A DNA stretch of 44,886 nt, taken from positions 1 through 44,886 of the forward strand of contig JACCTQ010000121.1 of NCBI GenBank assembly GCA_013812265.1. Reading direction: 5' to 3'. This DNA is from Actinomycetota bacterium. GTDB lineage: Bacteria; Actinomycetota; Thermoleophilia; Gaiellales; Gaiellaceae. Each line of letters begins with the position of its first letter. The first letter of the stretch is position 1. The notes beneath the pieces are model-generated. The model was given only the letters and a program-made list of their open reading frames with translations. It searched no databases and was not told the DNA's origin. This document shows, in pieces, positions 33,298 to 41,211 of this stretch. Made by a program: the position numbers and the translations under genes.

Positions 33298-34535
33298 GGC
33301 TGTCTTCCGAGAGCGTCGAGCTGGGCCAGGCCGGGCGTCGTCTCGATCAGATGCCCCAGCGAGCGGATCTCGCCCAGGACGGAGAGCGCGAGGAGGGCGC
33401 CAATCGCCACCCAACGGCCCCTACCCGTGATGCGCGCCACGGAACCGAAACCTAGCACGGCGCCGAGCGTGTTCGAGCCGCCGTCTCCCAGCATCAGCAT
33501 CTCGTTAAGATCGTAGGGGCAGAGGAAGACGGCGGCTGCCGCATAGGGAACGACCGGTCCGCGCACCACGAGCGCTCCCAGGAGGAACCCCTTCAGGGCC
33601 CGGCCAGGACGAGTGTCGAGCAGATTCACTACGTGGGCGCTCAACGCGACGAGCAAGGCAGCGGACGGCCTCCGCGTAACTGCCAGGGCGACCGTAGGGA
33701 TTCCGACCAGCTTCAGCATCCCCGTGGTTCGGCCGCCCCGTAGATGGGCGCGCACCCCACGCTCCTCACCGCTCCAGAGGTCGTCGACCAGGCCGATGAG
33801 GGCGATTCCCGCGGCGGCCAGCCGTACCTTTTCGGAGCCGCGGGCACCCGCGAGCGGAATGAGCCAGCCGACCAGCGGAAGCCGCAAACCTCGGTGGTTG
33901 GTGGCGAGCGGCCCGCAAGCGACGAGCAAGTCTGCAAGCTGCCGGCCGCGGTGCAGGAACCCCGCACGGTCGCGGCCGGTCTCCCGGTGTGTCAGGGGCA
34001 GCTCCGTCTCGACGACCTCGAGGCCTGCCCGAACCGCGTCGACCGTCATGCGCGTCTCGACGCCGAAGCCGGGGGCCAGCGGGAAGCAGGCCGCCCGCGC
34101 CGCCTCCGAAAGGAGCCGCTGGCCGGAGAGGGGCTCGCGCGCCCGAAAACCCGAGCGAGCCCGGATCAGGGCCTGAGCTGCGCGCTTCGCGACGCCGAAT
34201 CCCCCTCCTTGCCGCTCGGCGAAGGCGGCAACAACGACGTCAGCCTCTCGCTCGAGCAGCGGTGCCAGATCCCCGCATAGGTCCGCGTCGCAGAGCAGGA
34301 GCGGCCCCGGCGGCAGCTGACGTTCAGCCAGCGAAAGCGCCTGTCCCTTGCCCCTGCGAGGAAGCCGGATGACCCGAACGCCGGCCGCCGCCGCCACCGG
34401 CGCCGTGCCGTCCCGCGAGCCGTCGTCGACCACGACCACCCGCGCCTCGGGAAAGGTCTCCTGCAAAGCGCGGACGGTTTCGCCGATGCCTTCCTCCTCG
34501 TCTCGCGCGGCGACAAGGACGGTCAGCCCGCTCAC
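33294..34535 (-). CDS. bifunctional glycosyltransferase: GT2 domain fused to MraY/WecA-like phosphoglycosyltransferase domain
   Basis: 413 aa. Residues 1-210: GT-A fold with VAARDEEEGIGETV, VVVVDDGSRDGTAP (34-47), LLCDADL (80-86; the D-x-D) and GFGVETRMTVDAVRAGLEVVETEL. Residues 211-413: NHRGLRLPLVGWLIPLA (213-229), ALIGLVDDLWSGEERGVRAHL (245-265; DD pair), TTGMLKL (270-276), NLLDTRPGRALKG (304-316) and MLGDGGSNTLGAVLGFGSV (348-366), the PNPT (MraY/WecA) signatures, with several hydrophobic segments. The membrane domain is shorter than classical MraY/WecA. It probably builds a lipid-linked saccharide for the envelope (inference). GTG start overlaps the steB stop (GTGA). Confidence 0.85.
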   Translation of the reverse strand: MSGLTVLVAARDEEEGIGETVRALQETFPEARVVVVDDGSRDGTAPVAAAAGVRVIRLPRRGKGQALSLAERQLPPGPLLLCDADLCGDLAPLLEREADVVVAAFAERQGGGFGVAKRAAQALIRARSGFRAREPLSGQRLLSEAARAACFPLAPGFGVETRMTVDAVRAGLEVVETELPLTHRETGRDRAGFLHRGRQLADLLVACGPLATNHRGLRLPLVGWLIPLAGARGSEKVRLAAAGIALIGLVDDLWSGEERGVRAHLRGGRTTGMLKLVGIPTVALAVTRRPSAALLVALSAHVVNLLDTRPGRALKGFLLGALVVRGPVVPYAAAAVFLCPYDLNEMLMLGDGGSNTLGAVLGFGSVARITGRGRWVAIGALLALSVLGEIRSLGHLIETTPGLAQLDALGRQP

Positions 34536-35407
34536 CGGCGCGGCGGTGCCGGGGCAACAGGCTCGATCGCCGGCACGGCCCCGTCCGAGGCGTCTTTGAC
34601 GCCGTAGCTGCCGCGCTGCCCTCCGGCGAGCAGGACCGCCAGCGACACGCGTCCGACGGGCGTGTCGACAGCGTCGACACTCGAGAACGCGACGCGCCGG
34701 TAGAGGCCGGCGGACGAGGGCCGCTGCGCCATCGCCTCCACGCCCACGACCGGGACGGATCCGGCGAGCCCACTGTAGAACCCGAGCAGGAACCGCCCCG
34801 TGGGATCGCGTTGCGGCGGCGCCGATCGCATCACCACGACGCCGTCCGCCGGCCGTTTCCCGCTCCCCAGACGTTCCTCCACGAGTGCGCTCGAGAGGCT
34901 GTCCCAGAGTGGTGTATTGCCGCCGGCGACGAGCTCATGCCCGAGATCGCGGCCGAGGTCCGCGAGCGCCCGCTCGTTCATGTAGTCAGCGAGCCCGGGG
35001 CGGGCTTCGGCCGCCGCGTCCAGCGCCTGCGTCCCGAGCGGAACGGCCAGAGCTCGCAGGCGAACGATCGTTCCTCCGGCGTCCTCGACCGCCTCGGACA
35101 CCGCGGAGCTGACGGCGGCATCGACCGAGCCCACGAAGACGATGGCGATCCTCTTCCCCACGAGACGGTCCTGCATGACCGCTCCGTACGCCGCCTCGAC
35201 GAACGCCTCAGCGGCCTTCTGCTGCTGATTCCGGGTCGAAGCTACTTCGAGACGCTCGTTCAACCGGTCGACCTCGTCCTGGAGCTTGACGAGACGAGTG
35301 CTGTCGGCGAGACCGGGATCCGAGATGCCGACGCCCACGAGAATGCCGATCATGAGCGCGAGGAAGACGGCCGCGAGCGATGCAACGTGGTAGCGGAGGT
35401 CAAACAA
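34532..35407 (-). CDS. steB: SteB/MctB-family envelope protein (copper transporter family, DUF3186)
   Basis: About 291 aa. LFDLRYHVASLAAVFLALMIGILVGVGIS is the family N-terminus with one membrane helix (about 8-26), followed by a coiled coil (VKLQDEVDRLNERLEVAST) and an exported alpha/beta domain (RIAIVFVGSVDAAVS, GGTIVRLRALAVPLG, VPVVGVEA). Family members were named MctB (copper) in M. tuberculosis and SteB, partner of the cell-division protein SteA, in Corynebacterium. Adjacent steA supports the second. Start TTG at 35407 gives the canonical N-terminus; a TTG at 35440 would add 11 residues. Pro-rich tail (VAPAPPRR). Confidence 0.86.
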   Translation of the reverse strand: MFDLRYHVASLAAVFLALMIGILVGVGISDPGLADSTRLVKLQDEVDRLNERLEVASTRNQQQKAAEAFVEAAYGAVMQDRLVGKRIAIVFVGSVDAAVSSAVSEAVEDAGGTIVRLRALAVPLGTQALDAAAEARPGLADYMNERALADLGRDLGHELVAGGNTPLWDSLSSALVEERLGSGKRPADGVVVMRSAPPQRDPTGRFLLGFYSGLAGSVPVVGVEAMAQRPSSAGLYRRVAFSSVDAVDTPVGRVSLAVLLAGGQRGSYGVKDASDGAVPAIEPVAPAPPRR

Positions 35408-35552
35408 CCTTTTTCCGCTTCGCGCAAAAAGCTTGACCAAAAAGGGAAACCGGTATCGCCCTCAGCGGGTCTTGCTCCTTTAACTTCCGCTGCCGCGGAA
35501 GTTGCCCTTCGGGCAAAAGCTCTATCGAGGGAAAAGCGCCTTTCCGCCTCAT
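35400..35552 (-). CDS. possible 50-residue basic leader ORF upstream of steB (doubtful)
   Basis: ATG at 35552, ending in a TGA that overlaps the steB start. The product is basic (MRRKGAFPSIELLPEGQ ... AFCAKRKKVV), of no known family, and has no Shine-Dalgarno. Half of it is encoded by hairpin arms. May be chance; listed because translation through it would end exactly at steB. Confidence 0.25.
   Translation of the reverse strand: MRRKGAFPSIELLPEGQLPRQRKLKEQDPLRAIPVSLFGQAFCAKRKKVV
35482..35516. repeat. two abutting hairpins in the steB leader
   Basis: AACTTCCGC-TGCC-GCGGAAGTT (35482-35503) overlaps by two bases TTGCCC-TTC-GGGCAA (35502-35516). Alternative pairing is possible because the inner TT is shared. 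They lie about 75-110 nt upstream of the steB start in the transcript and have no T-run on the minus strand. Confidence 0.55.
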
Positions 35553-35571
35553 AGGTGCTGGTGCGTCCTTC

Positions 35572-36018
35572 CTAGACTTCTGCGGCGATAGCCGCAGAAG
35601 TCTGGCACAGCGCTCGCAGGCGGCCGAGCGCCTGCCGCGGTAGCGGACGGAGGCCTTCGAGAGGGATACGCCACCAGGCGGCCGCGAGCGCGATCTCGAC
35701 CGCACTTCCGTCGGCCACCGCCTCGATCCGCGCTTCTCCGACGAAATCTTGCTGAAGGTCCCGCCAGGCGAGAACCCGGCCCGGCTCCACGAGCGTGATC
35801 ACGACCAGGCCATCACCGCCTGGACGGCGCAGCAGGCCGGGCGCACCCGCGCGGACGATGCCCCAGCGGGCCCCTTCGGTCACCCCGCGCCGGTCGGGAC
35901 GGACGGCCGCGTACCCGGGCCACCAGTCCGACAGATGGTGTGGCTCGGCGAGCAGTGCCCACAGATCGTCCGGCGGCGCCTCGACGTGCCCGGATGCCGA
36001 GAGGCGCACTAGTTTCAA
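35572..36018 (-). CDS. SRPBCC (START-like) lipid/ligand-binding protein
   Basis: 148 aa. Typical SRPBCC N-terminus SASGHVEAPPDDLWALLAEPHHLSDWWPGY, then ALVEPGRVLAWRDLQQDF-type strands and a long C-terminal helix region (LRPLPRQALGRLRALC). Fold binds hydrophobic ligands in a deep cavity; ligand unknown. TTG start overlaps the steA stop (TTGA); GTG at 36009 is an alternative. The gene is inserted between steA and steB, which are adjacent in mycobacteria. The last codons and the first base of the stop form a perfect 13-bp hairpin. Confidence 0.82.
   Translation of the reverse strand: MKLVRLSASGHVEAPPDDLWALLAEPHHLSDWWPGYAAVRPDRRGVTEGARWGIVRAGAPGLLRRPGGDGLVVITLVEPGRVLAWRDLQQDFVGEARIEAVADGSAVEIALAAAWWRIPLEGLRPLPRQALGRLRALCQTSAAIAAEV
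35574..35603. repeat. perfect hairpin encoding the SRPBCC C-terminus
   Basis: AGACTTCTGCGGC (35574-35586), GATA loop, GCCGCAGAAGTCT (35591-35603). All but the last base lie in the coding region; the end of the arm is part of the TAG stop. No T-run after it on the minus strand, so a pause or mRNA-stability element is more likely than full termination. Confidence 0.6.
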
Positions 36019-37151
36019 CCTATGCCGAGCAGGTCTCGGAGCCGCAGGCTCAGGAGCTCGATGAGATTGCGGAGTCCCGGCGAGGCGAGGACGGCGACCA
36101 CCACCGCTCCGAGCCCGGTGACGGCGAAAGCGGCCAACGGCCACAGGCCCACCCGGCGACTCACGAGGCGGGAGACGCCCTTCGCGTCGATGAGGATCTC
36201 CCCCACCTTGAGGCGCGTCACGAACGTCGACGACATCCCGGCGCGGTCCCGCTCGAGAAACTCGGTCAGGTTGAAGTGCGTCCCCACGGCCACGATCAAC
36301 TCGGCGCCCTTCTCGTAGGCCAGGAGCATCGCCAAGTCTTCGCTCACGCCCGTGGCAGGCACGACCTGGTAGCCGACCCCGAGCCGCGCGAGGCGTGTGG
36401 CGCCCGGCGCTCGGCCCTCCCGGTAGCCGTGCACCACGATCTCGGCGCCCGAGCGAAGCGTGTCGTCCGAGACAGAATCCATGTCGCCGACGATCACGTC
36501 CGGCCGGTAGCCCGCGCCCAGAAGCGCGTCGGAACCGCCATCGACCCCGATCAGGACGGGTTTGAAGTCGCGGATGTAGGGCGCGACGATGCGGAGGTCG
36601 CGCTTGTGACCCGGGCCCCGGGCGACCACGAGTGCGTGCCGGTCGCGGAAGCGGGTCTCCAGCGGCGGGAAGTCGATCCCCTCGGCGAGCAGCCTGCCCT
36701 CCTCGCGCAGGTAGCGCATGGTGTTCGCGGCGAACGCTTCCAGCGCCTCCGTCACCCGGCCCCGCTGCTCCGCGAGGGCCTCGGCGAGCTCCTCGGCACC
36801 CAGGATGCGACCGGACGCGAGCTGCGTCCCGTTGCGAAGGATGGTGCCACCACGGACTGTCACCAGCTCGCCATCGCTGAGCTTTTCGAACAGCGGTGCG
36901 TCGAGAGCGTCGATCAAACGCACGCCGGATCGAACGAGCAGCAGCGGGCCCGGGTTCGGAAACCGGCCGCTGTGCGACCGCGACACGTTCACGACCACCC
37001 GCACGCCCGATTCGACGAGCTCCTCGGCGGACACGCGGTCGAGATCCACGTGGTCGATGACGGCGACGTCGCCGGGCCCGAGCCGGCGAACCAGGTGCTT
37101 CGTCCGCCGATCCAGCCGCGCCGGACCCGTGAACTCTACGAAGGTCGTCAT
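36015..37151 (-). CDS. steA: SteA, putative cytokinetic-ring/cell-division protein
   Basis: 378 aa. N-terminal region GPARLDRRTKHLVRRLGPGDVAVIDHVDLDRVSAEELVESGVRVVVNVS is the SteA signature. A thiamin-pyrophosphokinase-like central fold follows (VLIGVDGGSDALLGAGYRPDVIVGDMDSVSDDTL), and one C-terminal hydrophobic helix (VGLWPLAAFAVTGLGAVVVAVL, about 335-356) anchors it. In Corynebacterium SteA/SteB support division and beta-lactam tolerance. ATG overlaps the recN stop (ATGA). Locus order recN-steA matches M. tuberculosis Rv1696-Rv1697. Confidence 0.92.
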   Translation of the reverse strand: MTTFVEFTGPARLDRRTKHLVRRLGPGDVAVIDHVDLDRVSAEELVESGVRVVVNVSRSHSGRFPNPGPLLLVRSGVRLIDALDAPLFEKLSDGELVTVRGGTILRNGTQLASGRILGAEELAEALAEQRGRVTEALEAFAANTMRYLREEGRLLAEGIDFPPLETRFRDRHALVVARGPGHKRDLRIVAPYIRDFKPVLIGVDGGSDALLGAGYRPDVIVGDMDSVSDDTLRSGAEIVVHGYREGRAPGATRLARLGVGYQVVPATGVSEDLAMLLAYEKGAELIVAVGTHFNLTEFLERDRAGMSSTFVTRLKVGEILIDAKGVSRLVSRRVGLWPLAAFAVTGLGAVVVAVLASPGLRNLIELLSLRLRDLLGIG

Positions 37152-38788
37152 CCGTCAGGGCCCTGGGAGAGAAGCGCCAGAAACTCTTCTCCACCGAGCA
37201 TGCGCTCGATCTCCTCGCGCCGGTCGTCGTCGGCGAGCGGCTCGATGCGTGTGTGGGTGGGGTCCCCCGGCACCTTCTCCACGCGGAAGTGGCGGTCGGC
37301 CAGGCTCGCGATCTGCGGCAGGTGGGTGATCGTGATGACCTGAGCGCGCTCACCGAGCCTGCGCAGCGTCTCGCCCACCGCGTGAGCGGTCCGCCCTCCG
37401 ATGCCCGCGTCGATCTCGTCGAAGACGATCGTCTCGCCGCCGGCGACGGCCGCGATCGCGAGCGCTATGCGCGACAGCTCGCCGCCCGACGCCGTCTCGG
37501 TGACGGGCGCCAACGGCAGGCCGGGGTTCGGCCTGATGAGGAACCTCGCCCCATCCGCGCCGGCCGGGCTGAGCTCCCGCTCGGAGAGCTCCACGAGGAA
37601 CTCCCCCTCCCCCACGCCGACATGCCGAAGCTCGCGCGAGACCGCCTCGGCAAGCAGCTCGGCCGTCGACCTGCGTGCAGCTCGGAGCTCGTCGCTCAGT
37701 GCCCGCGCACGGGATTCTGCGGCGGCCAGCTTCTCTGAGGAGGCGCGGGCTGGGTCGAAGCCCGCTTCCATCCTGCCGAGCTCGCCCCGTGCCGCCTCAG
37801 CTCGTTCGAGCAATTCCGGGAGCGACCCCACGCGAAACCGGCGCTTCAGATCGGAGATCCGCTCGAGTTCCTGCTCGATCTCCTCCAGCCGGGCCGGGTT
37901 GGTTTCCAGCGAGGCGAGCAAGCCGCGCAGCTCGGTCCCGGTCTCGCGAAGCCGCAACGCGACCTCGCGGAGCTCTTCGCCGGCTCGCGCCAGCTCGGGC
38001 GCGAGCCCTTCGAGCGGGGCTACCGCCCGCTCCGCGGACGCGACGAGGTCGCCCGCACCTCGTCCGTCGTCGGGCGCCAGCGCCTCGACGGCGGCCGAGG
38101 CGGCTTGACCGAGCTCGGCTGTCCGCCGCACCCGTTCCCGTTCTCCGCGGAGGACGTCCTCCGTCTCCGAGCCCAGCCCCGCGGTGTCGTCCGCAAGGGC
38201 ACGGAGCTCGTCGATGCGGGCTCGCGCCCGGGTAGCGTCCTCGGCGATCTCCTGGTGCTGACGGCGCGCCGCAAGGAGCTCCTGCCACGCGCGCCGAAGG
38301 TCGCGACGGCGACGCAGCTGCTCCTCGCCCACGAACGCGTCGAGAACATCCAGGTGGTAGGCCGGTTGTGCAAGACGCCGCTGTTGGAACTGGCCGGACA
38401 TGGCGATCAGCCGCTCCGCGACCGCCGCCAGGTCCTCCCGCGCGATACTTCTTCCCCACGCGTAGGCCCGCGTTCGGCCGTCCGGAAAGATCCGGCGCGC
38501 AAGAACGATCCAGTCCTCGCCCTCCGGGCGAAGCTCGGCTAGCGCCTGGAGCCCGTCCTCCTCGAAGAGGCCGTCGGGGAGGTCGAGCTCGGCCTCCACG
38601 TACGCCTCAGGGGCATCCGCGCCGATGAAGCCGGCCTCTCCTTTCACGCCGAGCAGAAGCCCGATCGCTTGGGCAAGGATCGTCTTGCCGGCGCCGGTCT
38701 CGCCGGTGATGGCAGTCAGCCCCGGACCCAGCTCCAGCTCGGCCTCGCGGATGAGGACGAGATTCTCGATGCGCAGCCTGCGCAGCAC
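37148..38788 (-). CDS. recN: DNA repair protein RecN
   Basis: 546 aa SMC-like ATPase. Starts MLRRLRIENLVLIREAELEL; Walker A ITGETGAGKTIL (27-38); long coiled coils between about 170 and 380; ABC signature ETASGGELSRIALAI; Walker B ETIVFDEIDAGIGG; D-loop/His region ITITHLPQIASLADRHF. Tethers and processes double-strand break ends in recombination. GTG start at 38788 chosen from GGAG 5 nt upstream and homology; the longer open frame runs into nadK. No LexA box is visible upstream, so it depends on the operon promoter. Confidence 0.96.
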   Translation of the reverse strand: MLRRLRIENLVLIREAELELGPGLTAITGETGAGKTILAQAIGLLLGVKGEAGFIGADAPEAYVEAELDLPDGLFEEDGLQALAELRPEGEDWIVLARRIFPDGRTRAYAWGRSIAREDLAAVAERLIAMSGQFQQRRLAQPAYHLDVLDAFVGEEQLRRRRDLRRAWQELLAARRQHQEIAEDATRARARIDELRALADDTAGLGSETEDVLRGERERVRRTAELGQAASAAVEALAPDDGRGAGDLVASAERAVAPLEGLAPELARAGEELREVALRLRETGTELRGLLASLETNPARLEEIEQELERISDLKRRFRVGSLPELLERAEAARGELGRMEAGFDPARASSEKLAAAESRARALSDELRAARRSTAELLAEAVSRELRHVGVGEGEFLVELSERELSPAGADGARFLIRPNPGLPLAPVTETASGGELSRIALAIAAVAGGETIVFDEIDAGIGGRTAHAVGETLRRLGERAQVITITHLPQIASLADRHFRVEKVPGDPTHTRIEPLADDDRREEIERMLGGEEFLALLSQGPDG

Positions 38789-38825
38789 CTTCGCTCCTAC
38801 CAGCACCGCCGCCGGCTCGACGACG

Positions 38826-39668
38826 TCACGTCGCGAACGTCTCCCGGTAGCGGGTAAAGAAGGTCGACTCGGGCAGAGTCGCAAGCCTGCTTCGCAGGGC
38901 GCCCAGCCGCACGTCGACTCGGCCGCCCGGGTCCACGCGGCTGACCTCGTGGCCGTCGGCCAGCACGCTCACGGCCACGTCCGGGGTCGCATTCACGACG
39001 GCCAGGTCGCGGCTGCGCGGAACGACGAGTGGGCGGGCGTCGAGGGAGTGGGGCGCGATGAAGGTCACGGCCATCGCATCGAGACCCCAGACCATGACGG
39101 GGCCGCCGTTCGAGAGGTTGTAGCCCGTCGAGCCGACAGGCGTGGCCGAGATGACGCCGTCACACCGCTGACGTCCGAGGTGCTCGCCCCCCACGGACCA
39201 GTCGAGCTCGACCATGCGGCCGAGGGTCGCGCTCGTGACCACGACATCGTTCACCGCCGTCCTCCTTATCCCGCCCACGTCCGCCTCGAGGGTGGGTAGC
39301 TCCACGACCTGGAGGTCGCCAGCGAACACGCGGCGAAGATCCTCTTCCAGGCGGTCGGGCCGGATCGCCGTGAGGAAGCCGATCGTGCCGAAATTGACGC
39401 CGATCACCGGGACGGATGTCCCCAGAAATCGCTGGAGGGCGCGAAGCATCGTCCCGTCACCGCCGAGGACGATCCCGATGTCCGGGGAGTCCGGGTCGCC
39501 GGCGGCCTGGTCGCGACCGTGCTTGTCGAGCTCATCTTCGGGCAGTGAGAGCGTGACACCGCTCGCCCGGGCGAGGGCCTCCACGCGCGCGAGCGCGGGG
39601 CCGATCGTCTCCGGCTTGCCGTGGGTGATCAGCGTGGCCCGGCGTATGGGTTCAGCTGACTGCGACAT
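38826..39668 (-). CDS. nadK: NAD kinase
   Basis: 280 aa. Phosphorylates NAD to NADP using ATP or polyphosphate. Core motifs: IVLGGDGTMLRALQ (67-80, GGDGT), GVNFGTIGFLTAI, LNDVVV-type AVNDVVVTS, DGVISATPVGSTGYNLSNGGPVM and a C-terminal all-beta domain (DGHEVSRVDPGG). ATG at 39668 is inside the tlyA 3' end, overlapping by 17 nt. The upstream in-frame ATG would extend it well into tlyA and is rejected. Order tlyA, nadK, recN is that of mycobacteria. Confidence 0.95.
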   Translation of the reverse strand: MSQSAEPIRRATLITHGKPETIGPALARVEALARASGVTLSLPEDELDKHGRDQAAGDPDSPDIGIVLGGDGTMLRALQRFLGTSVPVIGVNFGTIGFLTAIRPDRLEEDLRRVFAGDLQVVELPTLEADVGGIRRTAVNDVVVTSATLGRMVELDWSVGGEHLGRQRCDGVISATPVGSTGYNLSNGGPVMVWGLDAMAVTFIAPHSLDARPLVVPRSRDLAVVNATPDVAVSVLADGHEVSRVDPGGRVDVRLGALRSRLATLPESTFFTRYRETFAT

Positions 39669-40422
39669 CGATCCAGCGGTCGAGCTCGCTCGGAAGCTCT
39701 GGGGAACCCTCCGCGACGAGATGGAGGAAGAACTCACGATTGCCCTTTGGTCCCGGCAGGCCCGAGTCTACGACTGCCACGGTGGCCGCACCCCAGCCGA
39801 GGGCCGCCTCGGCCACCGCCCGTAGGACGTCCCGGTGCACGCTCGGGTCGCGCACGACCCCGCCCCGGCCCACCTCGGCGCGGCCCGCCTCGAACTGAGG
39901 CTTGACGAGCACCAGCGCCTGCCAGCCCGGCGCCGCGAGCCGGAGCGCGGGCAGCAGCGCCTTCCGCACGCTGATGAAGGAGACATCACACGTGAGCAGC
40001 TCGGGCGCGAATGGCAGCTCCCCCACGACACGTACGTTCACCCGTTCGAGCACGGTGACCCGCGAGTCCGACCGCAAGCGAGAATGGAGCTGTCCGTATC
40101 CGACATCGAGCGCGATCACCCGCGCTGCACCGCGCTGGAGCAAGCAGTCGGTGAACCCGCCCGTGGAGGCGCCGATGTCGAGACAGGCCTTCCCCCGCAC
40201 GTCGATGCGCAACGCGTCGAGGGCGTGCGCCAGCTTCTGACCGCCGCGGGAGACGAACGGAGGCGGCCTCTCGACGCTGAGCGGAGCAGAAGCCTCGACC
40301 TGAGTCCCCGCCTTGGCGTACCCGTGCACCAACCCCGCCATGACGAGGGACTGCGCCTGCGCGCGGCTCTCGGCGAGGCCCCGCTCCACGAGGAGCACGT
40401 CCAGCCTTTTCTTGGTTCCCAC
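39652..40422 (-). CDS. tlyA: TlyA family rRNA 2'-O-methyltransferase
   Basis: 256 aa. N-terminal S4 RNA-binding domain RLDVLLVERGLAESRAQAQSLVMAGLV (6-32), SRGGQKLAHALD linker, then a FtsJ-like methyltransferase with CLDIGASTGGFTDCLLQRGA (motif I), ALDVGYGQLHSRLRSD, DVSFISVRKALLPAL and VLVKPQFEAGR. Methylates 2'-OH of specific 16S and 23S rRNA cytidines (capreomycin target site in mycobacteria). GTG at 40422 lies 6 nt after TACGCT without a separate Shine-Dalgarno, so part of its transcripts may be leaderless. Confidence 0.95.
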   Translation of the reverse strand: MGTKKRLDVLLVERGLAESRAQAQSLVMAGLVHGYAKAGTQVEASAPLSVERPPPFVSRGGQKLAHALDALRIDVRGKACLDIGASTGGFTDCLLQRGAARVIALDVGYGQLHSRLRSDSRVTVLERVNVRVVGELPFAPELLTCDVSFISVRKALLPALRLAAPGWQALVLVKPQFEAGRAEVGRGGVVRDPSVHRDVLRAVAEAALGWGAATVAVVDSGLPGPKGNREFFLHLVAEGSPELPSELDRWIDVAVS

Positions 40423-40428
40423 CTCGAA

Positions 40429-40457
40429 AGCGTAGTGTCAGGAGACCCGCGTGCTAA
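40429..40457 (-). promoter_or_regulatory. internal promoter for tlyA (leaderless type)
   Basis: On the minus strand TTAGCA, 17 bp, TACGCT, then 6 nt to the tlyA GTG. It overlaps the ispA stop region, so downstream repair/division genes could be transcribed separately from the fatty-acid and isoprenoid part. Confidence 0.4.
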
Positions 40458-41211
40458 GGGTCGAAACGATCGCGGCCAGGATGGACGTGTCAGCCGGAAA
40501 CGTGTCGAGCAGCGCGGCGGCGCGCTCGGCGGTCGTGTCCGCGAGTGCGCGCGCCTGCTCAGGCCCGTGCTCCCGGGCATACCCGTCCCCGTCGAGCAGA
40601 TCGTCGACCACCTGAAAGAGCAAGCCCACCTGGTCGCCGAACCGGCGCCACCCGGCTTGGTCGGCCTGAGGCACCTCGGCCACCCACAACGCACAGCCGA
40701 TGCAAGCCGCGAACAGCCGACCGGTCTTGAGACGATGGAGTGCGAGCACGTCGCCCGTCTCTCCACGGACATCGATGTACTGACCCCCGATCATCCCGAG
40801 CGTCGCCTGGGCGAGCTCGCGGGCCACCTGCGGGGACGAATACGTGAGGGCGAGTCGGAAGGCCTCCGCCAGCAAGGCGTCGCCGGCGAGGATGGCGGTG
40901 GCTTCGCCGAACTCGGCATGAACGCTCGGCCGGCCGCGGCGGAAGGCGTCGTCGTCGAGGGCGGGCAGATCGTCGTGCACGAGCGAGAACGTATGCACGA
41001 GCTCGAGCGCAGCCGCAGCGGGCAGCAGGGAACGAGGCTCCACTCCGACCGCTTCGCCCGTCGCCAGGCAGAGGAGCGGCCGGATGCGCTTGCCGCCGCC
41101 GTCCAATGCATATCGAGCCACGGCAGCGAGCTGCCCCAGCTCGGGCGATAAACCTAGGTCTTCTAGGTATTCTTCGACGAGCTCTCGGAGCTCGTCAGGA
41201 CTCGCCGGCAT
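40438..41211 (-). CDS. ispA: short-chain polyprenyl diphosphate synthase (farnesyl/geranylgeranyl type)
   Basis: 257 aa all-helical trans-prenyltransferase. GGGKRIRPLLCLA (38-50), first Asp-rich motif VHDDLPALDDD (78-88; DD-x4-D type as in bacterial FPP synthases), RRGRPSVHAEFGEATAILAGDALL, KTGRLF (162-167) and second Asp-rich motif FQVVDDLLD (199-207). Condenses IPP with allylic diphosphates. Slightly shorter than typical (about 290 aa). ATG at 41211 follows GAGAGG closely and lies inside the 3' end of the small coiled-coil gene (17-nt overlap). Confidence 0.93.
   Translation of the reverse strand: MPASPDELRELVEEYLEDLGLSPELGQLAAVARYALDGGGKRIRPLLCLATGEAVGVEPRSLLPAAAALELVHTFSLVHDDLPALDDDAFRRGRPSVHAEFGEATAILAGDALLAEAFRLALTYSSPQVARELAQATLGMIGGQYIDVRGETGDVLALHRLKTGRLFAACIGCALWVAEVPQADQAGWRRFGDQVGLLFQVVDDLLDGDGYAREHGPEQARALADTTAERAAALLDTFPADTSILAAIVSTLSTRVS

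Noticed and set aside
31636..33414. 592-residue form of PyrG
   Set aside because: The 39 extra residues are encoded inside the upstream glycosyltransferase and lack homology; the GTG at 33297 overlaps the upstream stop and gives the normal N-terminus.
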